Source: Dipteris shenzhenensis
Taxonomy: Eukaryota > Polypodiophyta > Polypodiopsida > Gleicheniales
Strand: one strand, 5' to 3'
Assembly (NCBI GenBank): GCA_047967505.1
Contig: CM106540.1
Length of the DNA: 64,000 nt
Part shown: in pieces, positions 31,591 to 42,915 of the stretch
Position numbering within the stretch: the first letter of the stretch is position 1
Layout: every line of letters starts with the position of its first letter
Notes under the pieces: model-generated
The model's input: the letters and a program-made list of their open reading frames with translations, nothing else
What the model was told of the DNA's origin: nothing
Database searches by the model: none
Position numbers and translations under genes: made by a program

Positions 31591-32565
31591 TCATGTTTAT
31601 CTTCCTCAACCTCTTGATTTGACTCTTCTTCCTCTTTATTTTCTCTGTCCTCTTCCTCCTCTTTTACCTGTAGTTTCTAAGCGGAGGAACATTATATTTT
31701 TTTGAAAGTAGGCTTTGGAATTGTGTTCTCTTTCTCTTTTACCTATAGTTTTTGAGTAGAGGAACATTGTCTCTATTTGAAAGTAGCCTTTGGAACTATG
31801 GCCCTTGCAATATTGATGTTTTCTATTTTGTGTCTTTCTTTTCCTTTGATAAGCTGCACCAACATGGTCGTGGCTCATTCTTCCTCTTCTTCTATCTTTT
31901 GTACTTCTTTAGTATGTAATAGTTGTGTTGCTTCTTCATTTTTCTGTTTGAATGTAGCATCTGCTTCTGTTTCTATCTCAAAGAGTTTGCATGTAGACCC
32001 TTGATGTGGGGCTTCTTCTTCATTTTTCTGTTTGAATGTAGCATCTGCTTCTGCTTCTATCTCAAAGAGTTTGTGTGCAAACCCTTGATGTGGGGCTCCT
32101 TGTCTAGGCTGCTTTTGAGCCAAACTAGCATCACTCTAATTTTGCTTGTGTCCTTTTTGTTTCTGAACCAAACTAGCATCCATCTGATCCTTCTCATGCA
32201 TTCTCTGTTTCTAAACCAAACTAGCATCCCTCTAAACCAAACGATCATCCCTCTCATCCTGCTTGTGCCCTCCTCTTGACTGAATTCATGGTCTATCTTG
32301 AGTGAAGATGTCTTACAGTACTCAACCATAATCTTTTGACGAAACCTACTTGCCTCTGCACTCGAAAATGTACTCTATTCACATCCATGAGAGCCTCTAA
32401 TGGAGTTTGTAATTCAGTAAAGTTTAAAGGTGGAGGAGGTGGCATTGCAAACTTGTTTAGACCTCTTGATAAGATAAAATGATAGCCCCCAATATGAGGT
32501 TGTAAACACTTCACAAAAATATATAAGTATGGTCTCTTTGGTTCCATCGTGATTCCCACAACCAT
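31591..32565 (-). pseudogene. Unidentified minus-strand tract, N-terminal part with 28-residue repeats
   Basis: A frame from 32565 contains FAMPPPPPLNFTELQTPLEA; below it are Gln/Lys-rich frames with LVQKQ and SLAQKQ phrases and a two-fold repeat of KLFEIEAEADATFKQKNEE. The repeat corresponds to an 84-bp tandem duplication at 31931-32014 and 32015-32098. A Glu-rich stretch follows at 31600-31680. The repeats and acidic stretches suggest a coiled or disordered linker. Function unknown. Confidence 0.4.
31931..32098 (-). repeat. 84-bp tandem duplication, in frame
   Basis: CTTCTTCATTTTTCTGTTTG starts at 31931 and 32015; the two units differ at a handful of bases. The period is a multiple of three and the minus-strand reading frame stays open through both. 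Confidence 0.85.
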
Positions 32566-32702
32566 GCTAGAAGTTATATCTTTCTTAGAGAAGCTTGCAT
32601 TCCATGGCTCCTCATTTTACTCCATATCTTTCCTCGACATCATAAGATGTAGCTCAGTTTTTCTTTAAATGAGAAACCAAACTTTTCTTCCCATGTGCAT
32701 GT

Positions 32703-33049
32703 GAGGCTGAGTACAGGGGTGCAGCAATGGCTGCATGTGAGGTAGCTTGGTTGCATAAGCTAGTTTATGATATGCATCAATCTACAGATGGGCCAGTTGT
32801 CATTTATTATGACAACATGAGTAGTATACACTTGGCAAATAACCCAGCCTATCATGCTAGAACAAAGCACATTGAGGTGCATTATCACTATGTGCGAGAG
32901 AAGGTTTTACTAGGTCTTATTGATCTAGTTTATGTTAGCACAGAGGATCAGATGGCTGACATATTCACGAAGGCATTGGGCGCAGAGAAGCTGCGCAAGT
33001 TCAGAGACCTGGTTGGTGTGCAAGAATTGGGATTGAGCTCGAGGGGGAG
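32703..33049 (+). pseudogene. pol: Copia RNase H C-terminal part
   Basis: The open frame (MAACEVAWLHKLVYDMHQST onward) includes VVIYYDNMSSIHLANN, HARTKHIEVHYHYV and STEDQMADIFTKALGAEKLR and stays open through to and into the LTR, without the two-base insertion found at 16795. This copy is therefore better preserved than the one at 16603. Confidence 0.9.
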
Positions 33050-33401
33050 TGTTGAGATATCGAGCTCCACTCGTGATATGCCAGGGTGACCGTTGTGCAT
33101 GTATGTCACCGACTTGTTAGCTGCAGATGCGGTTGGTACACTGCCCACGAATAACAGCTGGATGATAGCTATCCTTATCTACTCTAGTTCGTGGCTCAGT
33201 TAGTATGCCACCTTAGTTAGTTGAGTTTGGTTTGAGACCCACATATAGGGTTCTTCTATTTCTTTATACTAGAGTTCTTTTGGCTTTCACAACTAAGAAG
33301 AGGAAAACTATTTTCAGCCTCCAACTGTGTGTGTATTCCCCCATTGTGTATGTGAGAAAGCCACAAGTGAGACTCCTTCCCTCTTTCCCACTATCCTCAC
33401 A
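33050..33401 (+). repeat. Copia LTR (352 bp) followed by GTCTC
   Basis: From TGTTGAGATATCGAG to CTATCCTCACA. The next bases GTCTCACC give a five-base match to the left flank of the 11774 LTR. It shares with that LTR the states GTTTGAGACCC, AACTAAGAAGAGG and TATCCTCACA, all different in the 16952 copy. Confidence 0.9.
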
Positions 33402-33541
33402 GTCTCACCCTCCTCTTTAGATTGGTTTGCTAGGAGAGATAAACTGAACAAAATTTTCCTTTTATATTCTTTATTATATGCAGACCTCTCTGGTTGTGTG
33501 TGTTGTGTGTGTGTGTGTTTCACACCAAAAAAAAAAGTGCG

Positions 33542-33576
<35 letters not shown>

Positions 33577-34300
33577 ATTATGAAAATTGAAACAAAAAAA
33601 TATTATTTGAAATCTCTCTTTGCAAAAATAGAAACAAAGATTATTATTTAAAATCTCTCTATTTGTAGAAATAGTTTGCGATGTTGTTAAAATTTGTGTG
33701 TGTGGGTGTGTGGGTGTGAGGTCTCAAAATTTAGGGTAGCCAAATTGAGCTTGCAAACCTCTCTGGTTGTGTGTGTTGTGTGTGTGTCTTTTGTGATAGA
33801 ACAAACAAGCATTCTTTATAAAGGTATTGTTTTTATTTATTTATTTATTTATTTTTTGGCAGGCAATCCATTGAGCTATGAGCAGTAGCGCTCCAGACTA
33901 GGACCTTCTTTTGTTTGGTGAGGTAGGTGATGTTTTCTCCTTGCCACTTGCATTTGCTTTAATATATAGATAAATTATAAATGAAAAATGTAATTAGTTT
34001 TTATTTGTTAAATTAGTATTTTTAAATAATCTTTTTATGTGTTCTGGAAGACATAAAGAAAAAAAGAGACTATTTATTTAAAGTTAACAAGAATCTTAGT
34101 CATTTCAGATTTTGTATGTTAGATTAGTATTTTTAAATAATCTTTTTGTGTGTTCTAGAAGACATAAAGAAAAAAAGAGACTATCTATTTGAAGTTAACA
34201 AAAAACTTATTTAATGAAAGCTAGAGTTTGTGTGTGTGTGTGTGTGAGGTCTCAAAATTTAGGGCAGTCAGATCGAGCTTGTAGACCTCTCTGGTCTTGG
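33402..34300 (+). repeat. Repeat-rich flank: GT/CT tracts and duplicated units
   Basis: The unit GAGGTCTCAAAATTTAGGG plus CCTCTCTGG occurs near 33718-33772 and 34238-34297, and a shorter form near 33480, each next to GT tracts. A (CT)n tract is at 33543-33574. The 44-bp repeat of 10978 recurs at 33643-33686. A 111-bp period duplication (ATTAGTATTTTTAAATAATC) lies at 34012-34095 and 34123-34206. No genes. Confidence 0.8.
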
Positions 34301-34359
34301 AGCAAGAAATCAAGGAAGTGTTGGTTTTATTTTGGTAGCTTAAATTAGATAGTGTTGGT

Positions 34360-35155
34360 AATTAGGCTTGGTTTATGATAATTCGTGAGGAAGGTATTGA
34401 GGGTTGAAAAGTTTGTTTGTGGCCGATGATGAGAAAGGCATGATGTAGCTCAGAGAACAGGTTTGGATTGTAGGATGGGATGTCGGCAGGGGTGAGAGGG
34501 AGAAGGATGTTGTAAGAGGCATGTAGATCTTGGGAATGTCCCTGTAGATGAGTAACTAGACTTGGTGTATGATCATTCATGGGGAAGGTAGTAGGGTTGA
34601 AAAGTTTGTTTGTGGCCAGTGATGAGAAAGGCATGATGTAGCTCAGAGAGCTAGTTTGGGTTGTAGGATTGAGAGGGAGAAGGACATTGTAAGGGGCATG
34701 TAGACCTTGGGAATGTCCCTGTAAATGAGTATGGGAGGTAGAAGAAGCGTTTGTAAAACGATACAGCTTGCATCATAGCTTAAAGGAGATGCCCTTCTTC
34801 AATAGGGAGTTTAGCATCAATTAAGCATCCAATATAGGAGACTTTGATAGATGTCTAGGAATAGATAGAGATGTGTCCAAAGCCAAGGGTGGTGGGCATT
34901 TCATAAATTTTAGGCAGTGTTGGTAACTAGACTTGGTGTATGATGATTCGTGGGGAAGGTAGTAGGGTTGAAAAGTTTGTTTGTGGCCGGTGATGAGAAA
35001 GCCATGATATTGTTAAGAGAGCAGGTTTGGGTTGTCGAATGGGAGGTTGGGAGGGGTGAGAGGGAGAAGGACGTTGATGGGGGGTATGTAGACCTTGGGA
35101 ATGTCCCTATAGATGAGGATGGGAGGTAGAAGAAGTGTTTGCAAAACGACATAGC
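34360..35155 (+). repeat. Three-copy repeat of about 200-230 bp
   Basis: The unit with GGGTTGAAAAGTTTGTTTGTG and ending GGGAATGTCCCTGTAGATGAG occurs at about 34360-34552, 34553-34770 and 34920-35155. Copies 2 and 3 share the opening AACTAGACTTGGTGTATGAT. Copy 2 has an internal deletion of about 20 bp. Minus-strand frames through these units are similar to each other only because the DNA is repeated. Confidence 0.8.
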
Positions 35156-36436
35156 TTACATCAAGCTAATAGTGTTCAATGAGGCATCTCTCCTGGGTCA
35201 AAACACATTCATGGTAGTAGACTTGCATATGCACAAGATGAAACAAAACGAATGCATCAAACCAACCAACACAAAATTCATGTTGGGCAACATTTATAGG
35301 ATGAACTCGCCTACTACTTAAACAATTCCTACATGTAACTCCCACCACAAAAGCATACCATTTGCTCACCTCAAAAGACATACACATCAACGAGGTCTTC
35401 CACATTCTACCTACACCATTGCACACACATAAAGCTAAGGACATTAGGCACAAAATATGTAGCTAAACAATAAGACTACCAAAGGATCCAAAGAGCACAG
35501 TAAGCCTGCACACCAAATGAAATTTAAAGCCTGATGTATTGGTAGAGATTTGCTCTGTGAATCTTGAGATTGATGTTGGCCTTGTAAACGATGCTGAAAG
35601 TATCTTCCAATACTCTGAAACACATAAGAAACCAAATGTCATTTGGATTGAATTCCATAATAGAATCAAAAGGCACACAAGCAGTAACAACAATGATACA
35701 CCTCGCACATGGACTCCTCTACTACAAATCAAATGCGAGCTCCAAATAGGAAAAAACCACCTCAACACCGTTAGCCATATCCAATTCCCTGTCCAGCCAT
35801 TTGCATGTAAGGACAAGCCATTGAGCACAAGGCCTTTCCATGGACAAATTAGCCTTTAATCCTTCCAACATCAAGCTGCATGGCCTCACATACATGGAAC
35901 TATCTTGCGTGTGCAACCATTCCAACATCTACCTCCTTAAAAACATAGAGCCATAACACATTAGGGTTGACCAAACAATGCTCCAAGAATTTGACCACCT
36001 AATGACACAATGTGCATGGAAGCCTATGCAAATTTACTTCAAGCAAAGTCCACAACAACTCTACTTTGCAATCACTAAACACACAATCATTCCACCACTA
36101 CAAGGCAGACATATTGTCCACTGAATGTGTGCTTTCAACATTGATACTTTGTTTGCAAGAAACACATGTGACAAACTCAGAAAGCGTACAACTCCCAGGG
36201 TTAAACCACATATCACAAACCAAATGAATTGGCATGTACAACACCACCAAAGTTCATCACATTAGCACAAGCTACTACCACAAAGAAGGTGTGGAGTGCT
36301 TGCTCCCGGCTATAGTAACATTTATAAATCACCAACAAAAAAAACATAAAGACTCACTCTAATGCTTCAAAAGTTGCTCTTCGTAATTAGGAAACACACA
36401 AAAATATATATTCTAGGGGACTTCAATACTAATTTC
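35156..36436. other. No recognisable gene or element
   Basis: Frames of up to 121 codons on both strands (35463-35828 minus, 35539-35859 plus) overlap each other and show no motif. No LTR ends or RNA genes are seen. Confidence 0.5.
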
Positions 36437-36763
36437 TGTTGGAATTAGGGTAAAAGTGAGAGAAGCGAACATCAATCACATGATGGAAACAAGATGAGGC
36501 AACTGTGGATAGATGTTGATTGATTTATAAGCAAGTACAAGGTGCCTCAATTATAGACTGGGTAGCCTTCTCTTCTGACATCACAGGTGAGGTCACTAGA
36601 CTTCCACCTCAGTCACCTAACTCTAGGAGCTAGAATGATTGCTCACCTGCTAGACACATTTACACCCACACAACTGTAGGACATCGTAGGACTATAGGAC
36701 ACAATCACACTTGAACTCACTAGAACACACCAAACAGACTCATCTCGACTCCATTTCCTAACA
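36437..36763 (-). repeat. LTR of a minus-strand non-autonomous element
   Basis: The 327-bp repeat is bounded by TGTTGGAATT and TTCCTAACA. Read on the minus strand, the sequence before it (TTCTATTCTTGGTTCCATTC and CCTCCATGGGGTAA) matches the polypurine-side region of the element at 7060-7124, so this is the 3' LTR of a relative in the opposite orientation. Confidence 0.65.
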
Positions 36764-36960
36764 TTACCCCATGGAGGAAAGGTGAGTGACTACTAGAATG
36801 GAACCAAGAATAGAACATCATAGTGATGGTCATCAAATTGTGCAATGACGGTCTAAAACTAGACATGGCTCCCATGCTAACTCAGAGGCAAGTGAGCATG
36901 GCTCAAAGGCTAGTGAGCATGGTATAGACTCAGAGGCTCAACTAATATGGCTTAGGGAGG
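36764..36960 (-). mobile_element. 3' internal part of the minus-strand non-autonomous element
   Basis: On the minus strand it shows TTGATGACCATCACTATGAT, CTTGGTTCCATTC and a short purine tract (CCATGGGGTAA) before the LTR, in the same order as 7000-7124. The rest of the element to the right is not recognisable. Confidence 0.6.
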
Positions 36961-38279
36961 TAGAAGCTGATCGATCAAGAGAAAGAGGGATAGGGAGATA
37001 GGAAGAGAGATAGAGGTGAGGACTTTGAGGAGGTGATGGCGGGTGCAGGAGAGGTGAGAGAAGGCAGAGGTGGAGAGTGGGACGGGGCAACAAGGAGAGA
37101 ACAATTCGGAAGAAGTAAAGGATGTGAAAAAAGCTCTAGACTGGTATATATTTTCTAGAACGGGAGAGAGCCAGAGTTAGTAGTATAAAAGGAGAGAGTG
37201 GTAAAGGGAGGAGTGGATCTAGAAGGGTAGAGAACCATTGAGAAGCGGGAGAGCTAGGGAAGGCCACGGAGGGGAGGAGATGCCAAAAAGGGAGGAGAAG
37301 CCAAGCAGAGAAGCTGTTGCCAACAAGGGGATCTGAAGGGGATGGTAGTTGTAGGGAAATTGATTATTGGCGGGGAGATGAATGGGCCAACTAATTGAGA
37401 TTAATACAAATTTAATCATTGGGGCCCTATATTCAATTAGCTTACTGCATTAAATTTTAACCGGGATGGGGGCACACTGATTAGTTAATGGAATTCTTTA
37501 TAATATTATAAATGGTCCCTCCTTCCCCTCCACATCCCTTCCTCTTTAGTGCCCCCTTCATAAGTGGTCCCTCCCCCCCTCCATCTCACCTCACGGTGGC
37601 TTCCCCCTAATTCCATTATTCTTTAATTGAAACTCCTTCCCCCTCCCCAATCTCACCTCACAGTGGCTTCCCCCTAATTCCATTATTCTTTAATTGAAAC
37701 TCCTTCCCTCCTTCCATCTTTCTTTTCACCCCTCTTCTTTTTCCCAAAATAAATTAATAGGAATGTTCATTTTTTCAATATTATTGGGATATACTTATGT
37801 GAAATGGAGATAATTATATTAATAAAAGTTGTCTCCAAGAAGGAGAGCAATTACACCTTTAGAAAACTTGCATATATGCCAATACCAAGAGTGGCCCGCA
37901 TGGAGGCAGTCTTAACAAGGTGAATGATATATCTATCATTCATTAGGCTTGCCTATGCGTGAGTGAAATGGCAAGGGAGAGCATACAATTGGAGGCCCTA
38001 GGGTGAAAGGAAGAAGGAGATTAAGAGTGTGCAAGAGGAGTAAATGTGAATGGCCCAAAAGTCATACAAGGGACCCCAAATCATCAATACTCTCTGCCAT
38101 AAGTTGGGAGTAGTCACTGGGAATTTTGAACACCCAAAAGAACAATGAATCCACCCAACAAGTGCACCAACCGAGCATAAATAATAACAATGATTTTATT
38201 CAAAACCACAACCTTCACTAAGCCCTACCGATGGGAGGCCAAAAAGACGCTTGAGGGAACGCTCTCAAATGGTGGAAAC
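36961..38279. other. Upstream region of the helicase-like gene; no gene seen, one 67-bp tandem pair
   Basis: Purine-rich DNA to about 37350, then pyrimidine-rich. The unit ATCTCACCTCAC...GAAACTCCTTCC occurs at 37583-37649 and 37650-37716 and is nearly identical. No other element boundaries or coding motifs are visible. Any promoter of the host gene should lie in the right part. Confidence 0.5.
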
Positions 38280-38346
38280 ACACACACACACACACACACA
38301 GCCCCCACACTTTTAAGACAACACACACACACACACACACACACAC
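38279..38346 (+). repeat. Two (CA)n tracts 90 bp before the host-gene start
   Basis: About 11 CA units at 38279-38301 and about 13 at 38322-38346, separated by GCCCCCACACTTTTAAGACAA. They lie in the putative promoter or 5' leader of the host gene. Confidence 0.9.
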
Positions 38347-38435
38347 GAATGTGTGGATCGTGGAAACTACCTTTTCCAACGACGTAATTAGACAGTACTA
38401 TCAGTACAACCCAGGTCAGTTGAAGCTGCTGACGG

Positions 38436-38573
38436 ATGGGTAAGGGAGACGAATACCTCGCCAGAAAGCGCAACAAAGCCATCCGCAAGCGCCTCAAGAA
38501 CACGGTCGATTTTACCCATGGGGTCCAAGCTGCCAAGCGTAGGCGCAAAGCTGGCCGCCGTCGCGTTTGCGAG
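38436..38573 (+). CDS. Exon 1 of a DEAD-box-helicase-like host gene
   Basis: Forty-six codons, MGKGDEYLARKRNKAIRKRL to GRRRVCE, then a GTAATC donor. The Lys/Arg-rich start, with two basic clusters that could act as nuclear or nucleolar localisation signals, is typical of a plant family annotated as DEAD-box ATP-dependent RNA helicase-like P-loop proteins, whose members begin MxKGD and continue to a KRRxC-[QE]-GMCF/Y-LPTPxDPFND junction. The ATG is supported by an in-frame TGA two codons upstream (38430-38432). Exon 1 ends in phase 0, matching exon 2 at 56895. The family assignment is from recall of the junction motif and moderate in strength. Confidence 0.75.
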
Positions 38574-40004
38574 GTAATCCGAACACTGCTTCTTCATTGT
38601 TGGATGTCCTCGAGGACATATTCGTTTCTCTCCGGTTTGACGTTGACCTTACTGCCATTTCTTTGCTACCACCAACCACATTGCTCCGTCTGATGTTTGA
38701 TAAATCGACTTCCACCCCGAGTTAGTTTTTGCATTTCAAACAGGCAGGGTTGACGCCTCTTTTGTTTTAACAAGTGTTTTATCCCTTGCTATACCTAATA
38801 CCAACATGGATAAATGTAAAGTTTCATAATCATGTAACATGAAACTGAATGAAAGCAATGAAATAGGTTTGTAGCATGAAGCTGAATGAATGCAATGAGA
38901 TAGGTTTGTAAACTATGGACCTCATTCACTTTGGGCTCCAATAACCTGCAAAATGCATTTCAGGCCATTGAATCCATCTTTTAGGACCATCTAACCTAAT
39001 CGGAGTCTCGCCATAATTCCAGCTTACAGTATAATAATTGTAATGTCTAGTGGCAATTTGTTGAAGAAGAGACATGAGGGAGATACAGTCGAAATCCCCT
39101 CATCCACGTATCCTCTTTACCCACTAACGCTTCCCCTTTGGCTGAAGATTTAGTCTCTATAATACATAGGAGTTCTTGGACCTTATCACAATTTTTGCTA
39201 TGGCAATGCCTTGGTAAATAGGTATGATCTTTACAGAGGATAGATAGAAAATTCTCCTCTTCACTTTGATGTGGAATGAAATGATATGGAAATATTTATG
39301 TGCTTTGCCTTTACATGATTTTTTGGATTCTTTGTTAGAGCATTTGCGCTCATCAAATAGAAGCACACATACACTTCCATGTAACACACTTTTACTATGA
39401 CTCTAAAATACCCCTTCTCCCCGATGACTAATGCTTTACTTTTGTTATCGACCAAGTCCTTTGCTTCGGCCACTAGTTTTTAACCCATCTGGATTGGGGT
39501 TTTGATGTTGATTTATTTGATGAACCTTCTTCTCTTAATGAGAAGTTGATGTTCCCTCCTTTGAAGTTTGATTCTGCGATAGATTCTACTTTATTCTTCA
39601 TACATCTCCTTCATTGCCTCTCTTATATGTTTATCTACATCATTCAGCTATTCCTACACTTAATTTGAATCCCATGCCACTATCAAGATCTATTGTCCAA
39701 ATACTGATTAGTGTGTCTCAACCTTAAGCCCCCATGTCAATATATCGCCTCATGCTATGGATAAATATCGCATGTGGGCTCCATTCCCTTCTAGACCTTC
39801 TTTTAGATATGTACCATGCTAACTCACCAACTCTATTTACTTGTGTCTTCTGTAACCCCATACGTGAGTCACTAGCTAACTTGGTTAGTAGGGAAGTAAC
39901 ATTTTTACCCTTCAGACATTTACGTCCTAGGAAAGTTTTTTTCCTAGTCAACAACTCTCCTTCATTTGGCTTATCTTTTCACTTTATATAAAAACCTAAG
40001 TAAT

Positions 40005-40460
40005 TGTTAGAGAGCAATGCACCCATTTGTGAGCCCCCGATTTGTGGGGACAAAGGGGCGTATGATTGTGAGGGGGAGGGGAGAGTTTTGGGCTGCATAC
40101 CAGCAGCATTGGAGGCTGGAAGAGGGCCATAAAGGGTAGGCGCAGCAATCCCTAGTGGACCCCCCTGGCAGCCCTTTATATAGGGCCTAGGGGGGTCTGG
40201 TTGGGGCATAAACAAGGCTGACTGGCAAGTCGTCTAGTAGCCTGCCAATCGACCTAGAAAGTCGGCTAATATAGGGGGCCTCCAGCCCACTCACTATATA
40301 AGGGGCCCTTTCCCTCCTCATGTTAGCATCAGCCACAGCAACCATTGAAGACCTCAAGAGGCAGCGCGGATCAAGAGTAGTCTTCCAGGAGAGTTCCAGA
40401 ACGTGGCCAGCCCCTTGGTGGATATCTTGTGCTCACCTTGAGCTAATATCTGGTGAGGAA
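40005..40460 (+). repeat. LTR fragment related to the 50986-51593 LTR
   Basis: Starts TGTTAGAGAGCAATG and shares GTGAGCCCCCGATT and a GC-rich R-region pattern with the LTR at 50986. It has TATA boxes at about 40175 (TTTATATAGGG) and 40294 (CTATATAAGG). No polypurine tract precedes it and no primer site follows; a LINE begins at its right edge, so it is a fragment or solo LTR. Confidence 0.55.
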
Positions 40461-40465
40461 TACAT

Positions 40466-42915
40466 CTGAAGCTATTCAATGAAGCTGTTTGCTTGGGGTT
40501 TTCACGCACCTGGACCATTAACACTATCTCACTCATTCACAAGGCAGGGGATCCCATGAGCCCGGAAAACTACATGACCATTATGATTGGACATGTCATT
40601 CCCAAGATTTATGCATCAGTATACTTGATTCTGAGGTCAGCAGATTTGCGGAGTGTCGAGGACTTAGAGCAGCAGGAGAGGTCGATTCCAGGCGGGATCA
40701 TGGGACCATGGACCACATTCTCACACTTAGATGTATCATTGAGGAGGCGAGGGCACGGAAGCAGAGGGTTTTTTGTTGCTTTGTGGATTTTCGTAAGGCA
40801 TTTGACACGGTTCTGAGAGCCCGCCTCATGACGCCTACAGGGTTTGGGTTACGACCAGGAGATCATTTGGGCTATCATGGCACTTTATGATCGAGTTTCA
40901 GGTAGAGTTCGGACAGGATTTGGATGGACAGACGAGATCATGAGCACTATCGGGGTCAAACAAGGGTGTCCATTATCATATGTTTGGCCTCCACATTGAC
41001 GAGCTTGAGACAGTGATGCAGACACCGGGGGTAGGTTGATCTCTTGCGGGCACGCTGATCCAGATATTACTTTACGCAGATGACATGGCTCTCTTGTCTT
41101 CCTCAGCAGAGGGGCTCCAGAGACACCTTGACGCACTACAATCCTTTTGTGAGTCTCATGATTTGAAGGTCAACTTGGGTAAAACCAAGGTTATGATCTT
41201 CAATACGTCTCGAGCCGTCATGCGCCAAGAGCAGTTCGCATTTGATGGGTCCGCTGTTGAGGTAGTTTCATCATACACTTATCTTGCGGTCGTCTTTTTC
41301 GGACCCATCTTCACTATGAGACCCGCGATGCATGCACGTCTGAGCAAAGGATATGCTTCAAGAGAGGTAGCGCTTCTGCTCTCACTTTCAGGATCCATGG
41401 ACCAAAGGGTTGCTTTTTGACTCCTTGGTCCGTCCAGCAGGGATGTATGGCAGTCCATGCTGGAGGCCAGACTTATTGGATACAGAGTGGGTCAGGGTGG
41501 AGTGGCTACAGGTTCTCATGTTATCACGGATGATCCGTGGTAAGCCATCCGTTCCTCACCAGATCATTTGGGTGGAGTTTGGGTCACCCCCATTACAGCT
41601 AGATGCTGCATTTTAGGTCATCACGTATCTGTACCGAGTTAGGGAGTATGGGGATTACACCTCTGGGTGTAGCAAGATACCATGGCTAGCATTGTCGTCT
41701 TCTATGGCACTTGCAGCAGGGGGAGACTAGAGGTGTTGGTGTGCACGTACAGAGAGATGACTTGAGGGACTAGGGCTCCACATAGATAGACTACCTCCAT
41801 GCCAGTACAGCATGGATGCTCCGTTCTCTCCCCTCCTATCACACAAGGTCAACTAGGTTATCCGTGAGTATCTACTACAGCTACACACGTTTTGGACTTG
41901 GTTGGGCCCGAGTGAAGCGAGTAGGGTAGGTGAATTTGTATGTATCTTGGTGGATCAATAAAACCCTCCACTGTGATATGTAAGAAGTGATCTCTGTAGA
42001 AGCCCAACTTTACTGGAAGAGAGGATCTCTCTTGGGCAGTTTTGGGTCTCTTTACACAGACTTTGTATCGAGAGTGGCAGTGCAGAGTGGTTACCCAGGG
42101 AGAGGTGCATATGCACATTGTGTGACATGCAGGAGGTTGAGACAGAGGAGCATTTCATCTTCAGGTGTCCTGTTTACTATGAGATCTGAGGGTGTTTCTA
42201 CTGCCTCTTCATAAATAGTTATGGGGTTTTAGCCGGTTTCCTCTCCTACCCAGACCAGTGGTGTTTGGCTGGTTTCATTCATGAGGTGGTTAGACATTGC
42301 GAGAGGATAGTCCGAGCACGGAGACAGGAGCAGACTTCTTCCTCGACTGATACCTCTCGGAGCTCTATCATGGAGTTCTTTTAGCCAGATCACATAGATC
42401 TCCATGAGATGAGACCTCGACATGACCGTGACCCGGAGCCTGTGACTCGACAGCTCAGACAGAGGGTTGACACACAGATCATACTTGGGGACATCCCCTC
42501 CTTGTTTAGGATTGGAGCCTGACCGACGAGGGTCACAGTGGCCCTGGTTAGACGCATAGCTATGACCAGGAGACATACTAGGACTGCACTCGTGAGGGGC
42601 CGACAATGCTCTATTGCTGATCCATGCCTCCATTGCCTGATCCATCTTGATGTCGTGCTGTTGTTGCTGCTGATGATGATGATGATGTTGATGATGATGA
42701 TGATGATGCTGAGATTGATATATAGTTGACTATCGACATGACTATGTTGTACTTAGGGCTTAGTATTGCCATTTTGCATTTTTTGCATTCTGCATTGGTG
42801 TGGATGCTCGTTTAGTAGCTCCACTACCACAGCTCATTGTATCAGGTTTTTCACAGTCTCATAGACCCATTGGTCTTCCAAAGACTTCAATAAACTTTCT
42901 TTCTTTCTTTCTCTC
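40466..42915 (+). mobile_element. LINE retrotransposon, 5'-truncated, with (TTTC)n tail
   Basis: Starts inside the RT domain and ends in a 3' UTR with a (TTTC) microsatellite tail (42896-42915). No endonuclease is present. The RT type (VFCCFVDFRKAFDTV, YADD) resembles LINEs with long single ORFs known from several plant and algal genomes. A trinucleotide GAT/TGA tract lies at 42659-42711. Confidence 0.75.
40490..42220 (+). pseudogene. LINE reverse transcriptase and C-terminal domain
   Basis: Fragments in changing frames: SLIHKAGDPMSPENYMTIMI (about 40525-40584), ARKQRVFCCFVDFRKAFDTV (about 40753-40812; motif A with Asp), IGVKQGCPLS (about 40949), LLYADDMALLSSSAEGL (about 41066; the YADD catalytic site is intact), SHDLKVNLGKTKVMIFNTS (about 41155) and SSYTYLAVVFFG. 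A Cys-rich stretch near 42110-42180 (HCVTCRR, then EEHFIFRCPVYYEIR in another frame) resembles the terminal zinc finger. There are at least five frameshifts, so the gene is dead. Confidence 0.75.

Larger units (their letters stand above)
32703..33401 (+). mobile_element. 3' end of a second copia copy of the 11.8-kb family
   Basis: Colinear with 16603-17304: the last part of RNase H, polypurine tract and LTR. The left edge is abrupt inside the RNase H frame at GAGGCTGAG. The bases after the LTR are GTCTC, the same five bases that precede the LTR at 11774. Confidence 0.9.

Noticed and set aside
11774-33401. Pairing the three copia LTRs by shared substitutions
   Set aside because: Each LTR mainly has private changes; by eye the three are almost equally distant (about 15-20 differences per pair), so substitutions alone do not decide the pairing. 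Only the flanks do.
34362-35152. Minus-strand protein family from repeated ATNKLFNPTTFP frames
   Set aside because: The similarity comes from the three DNA repeats; the frames have different stops and no start or motif in common.
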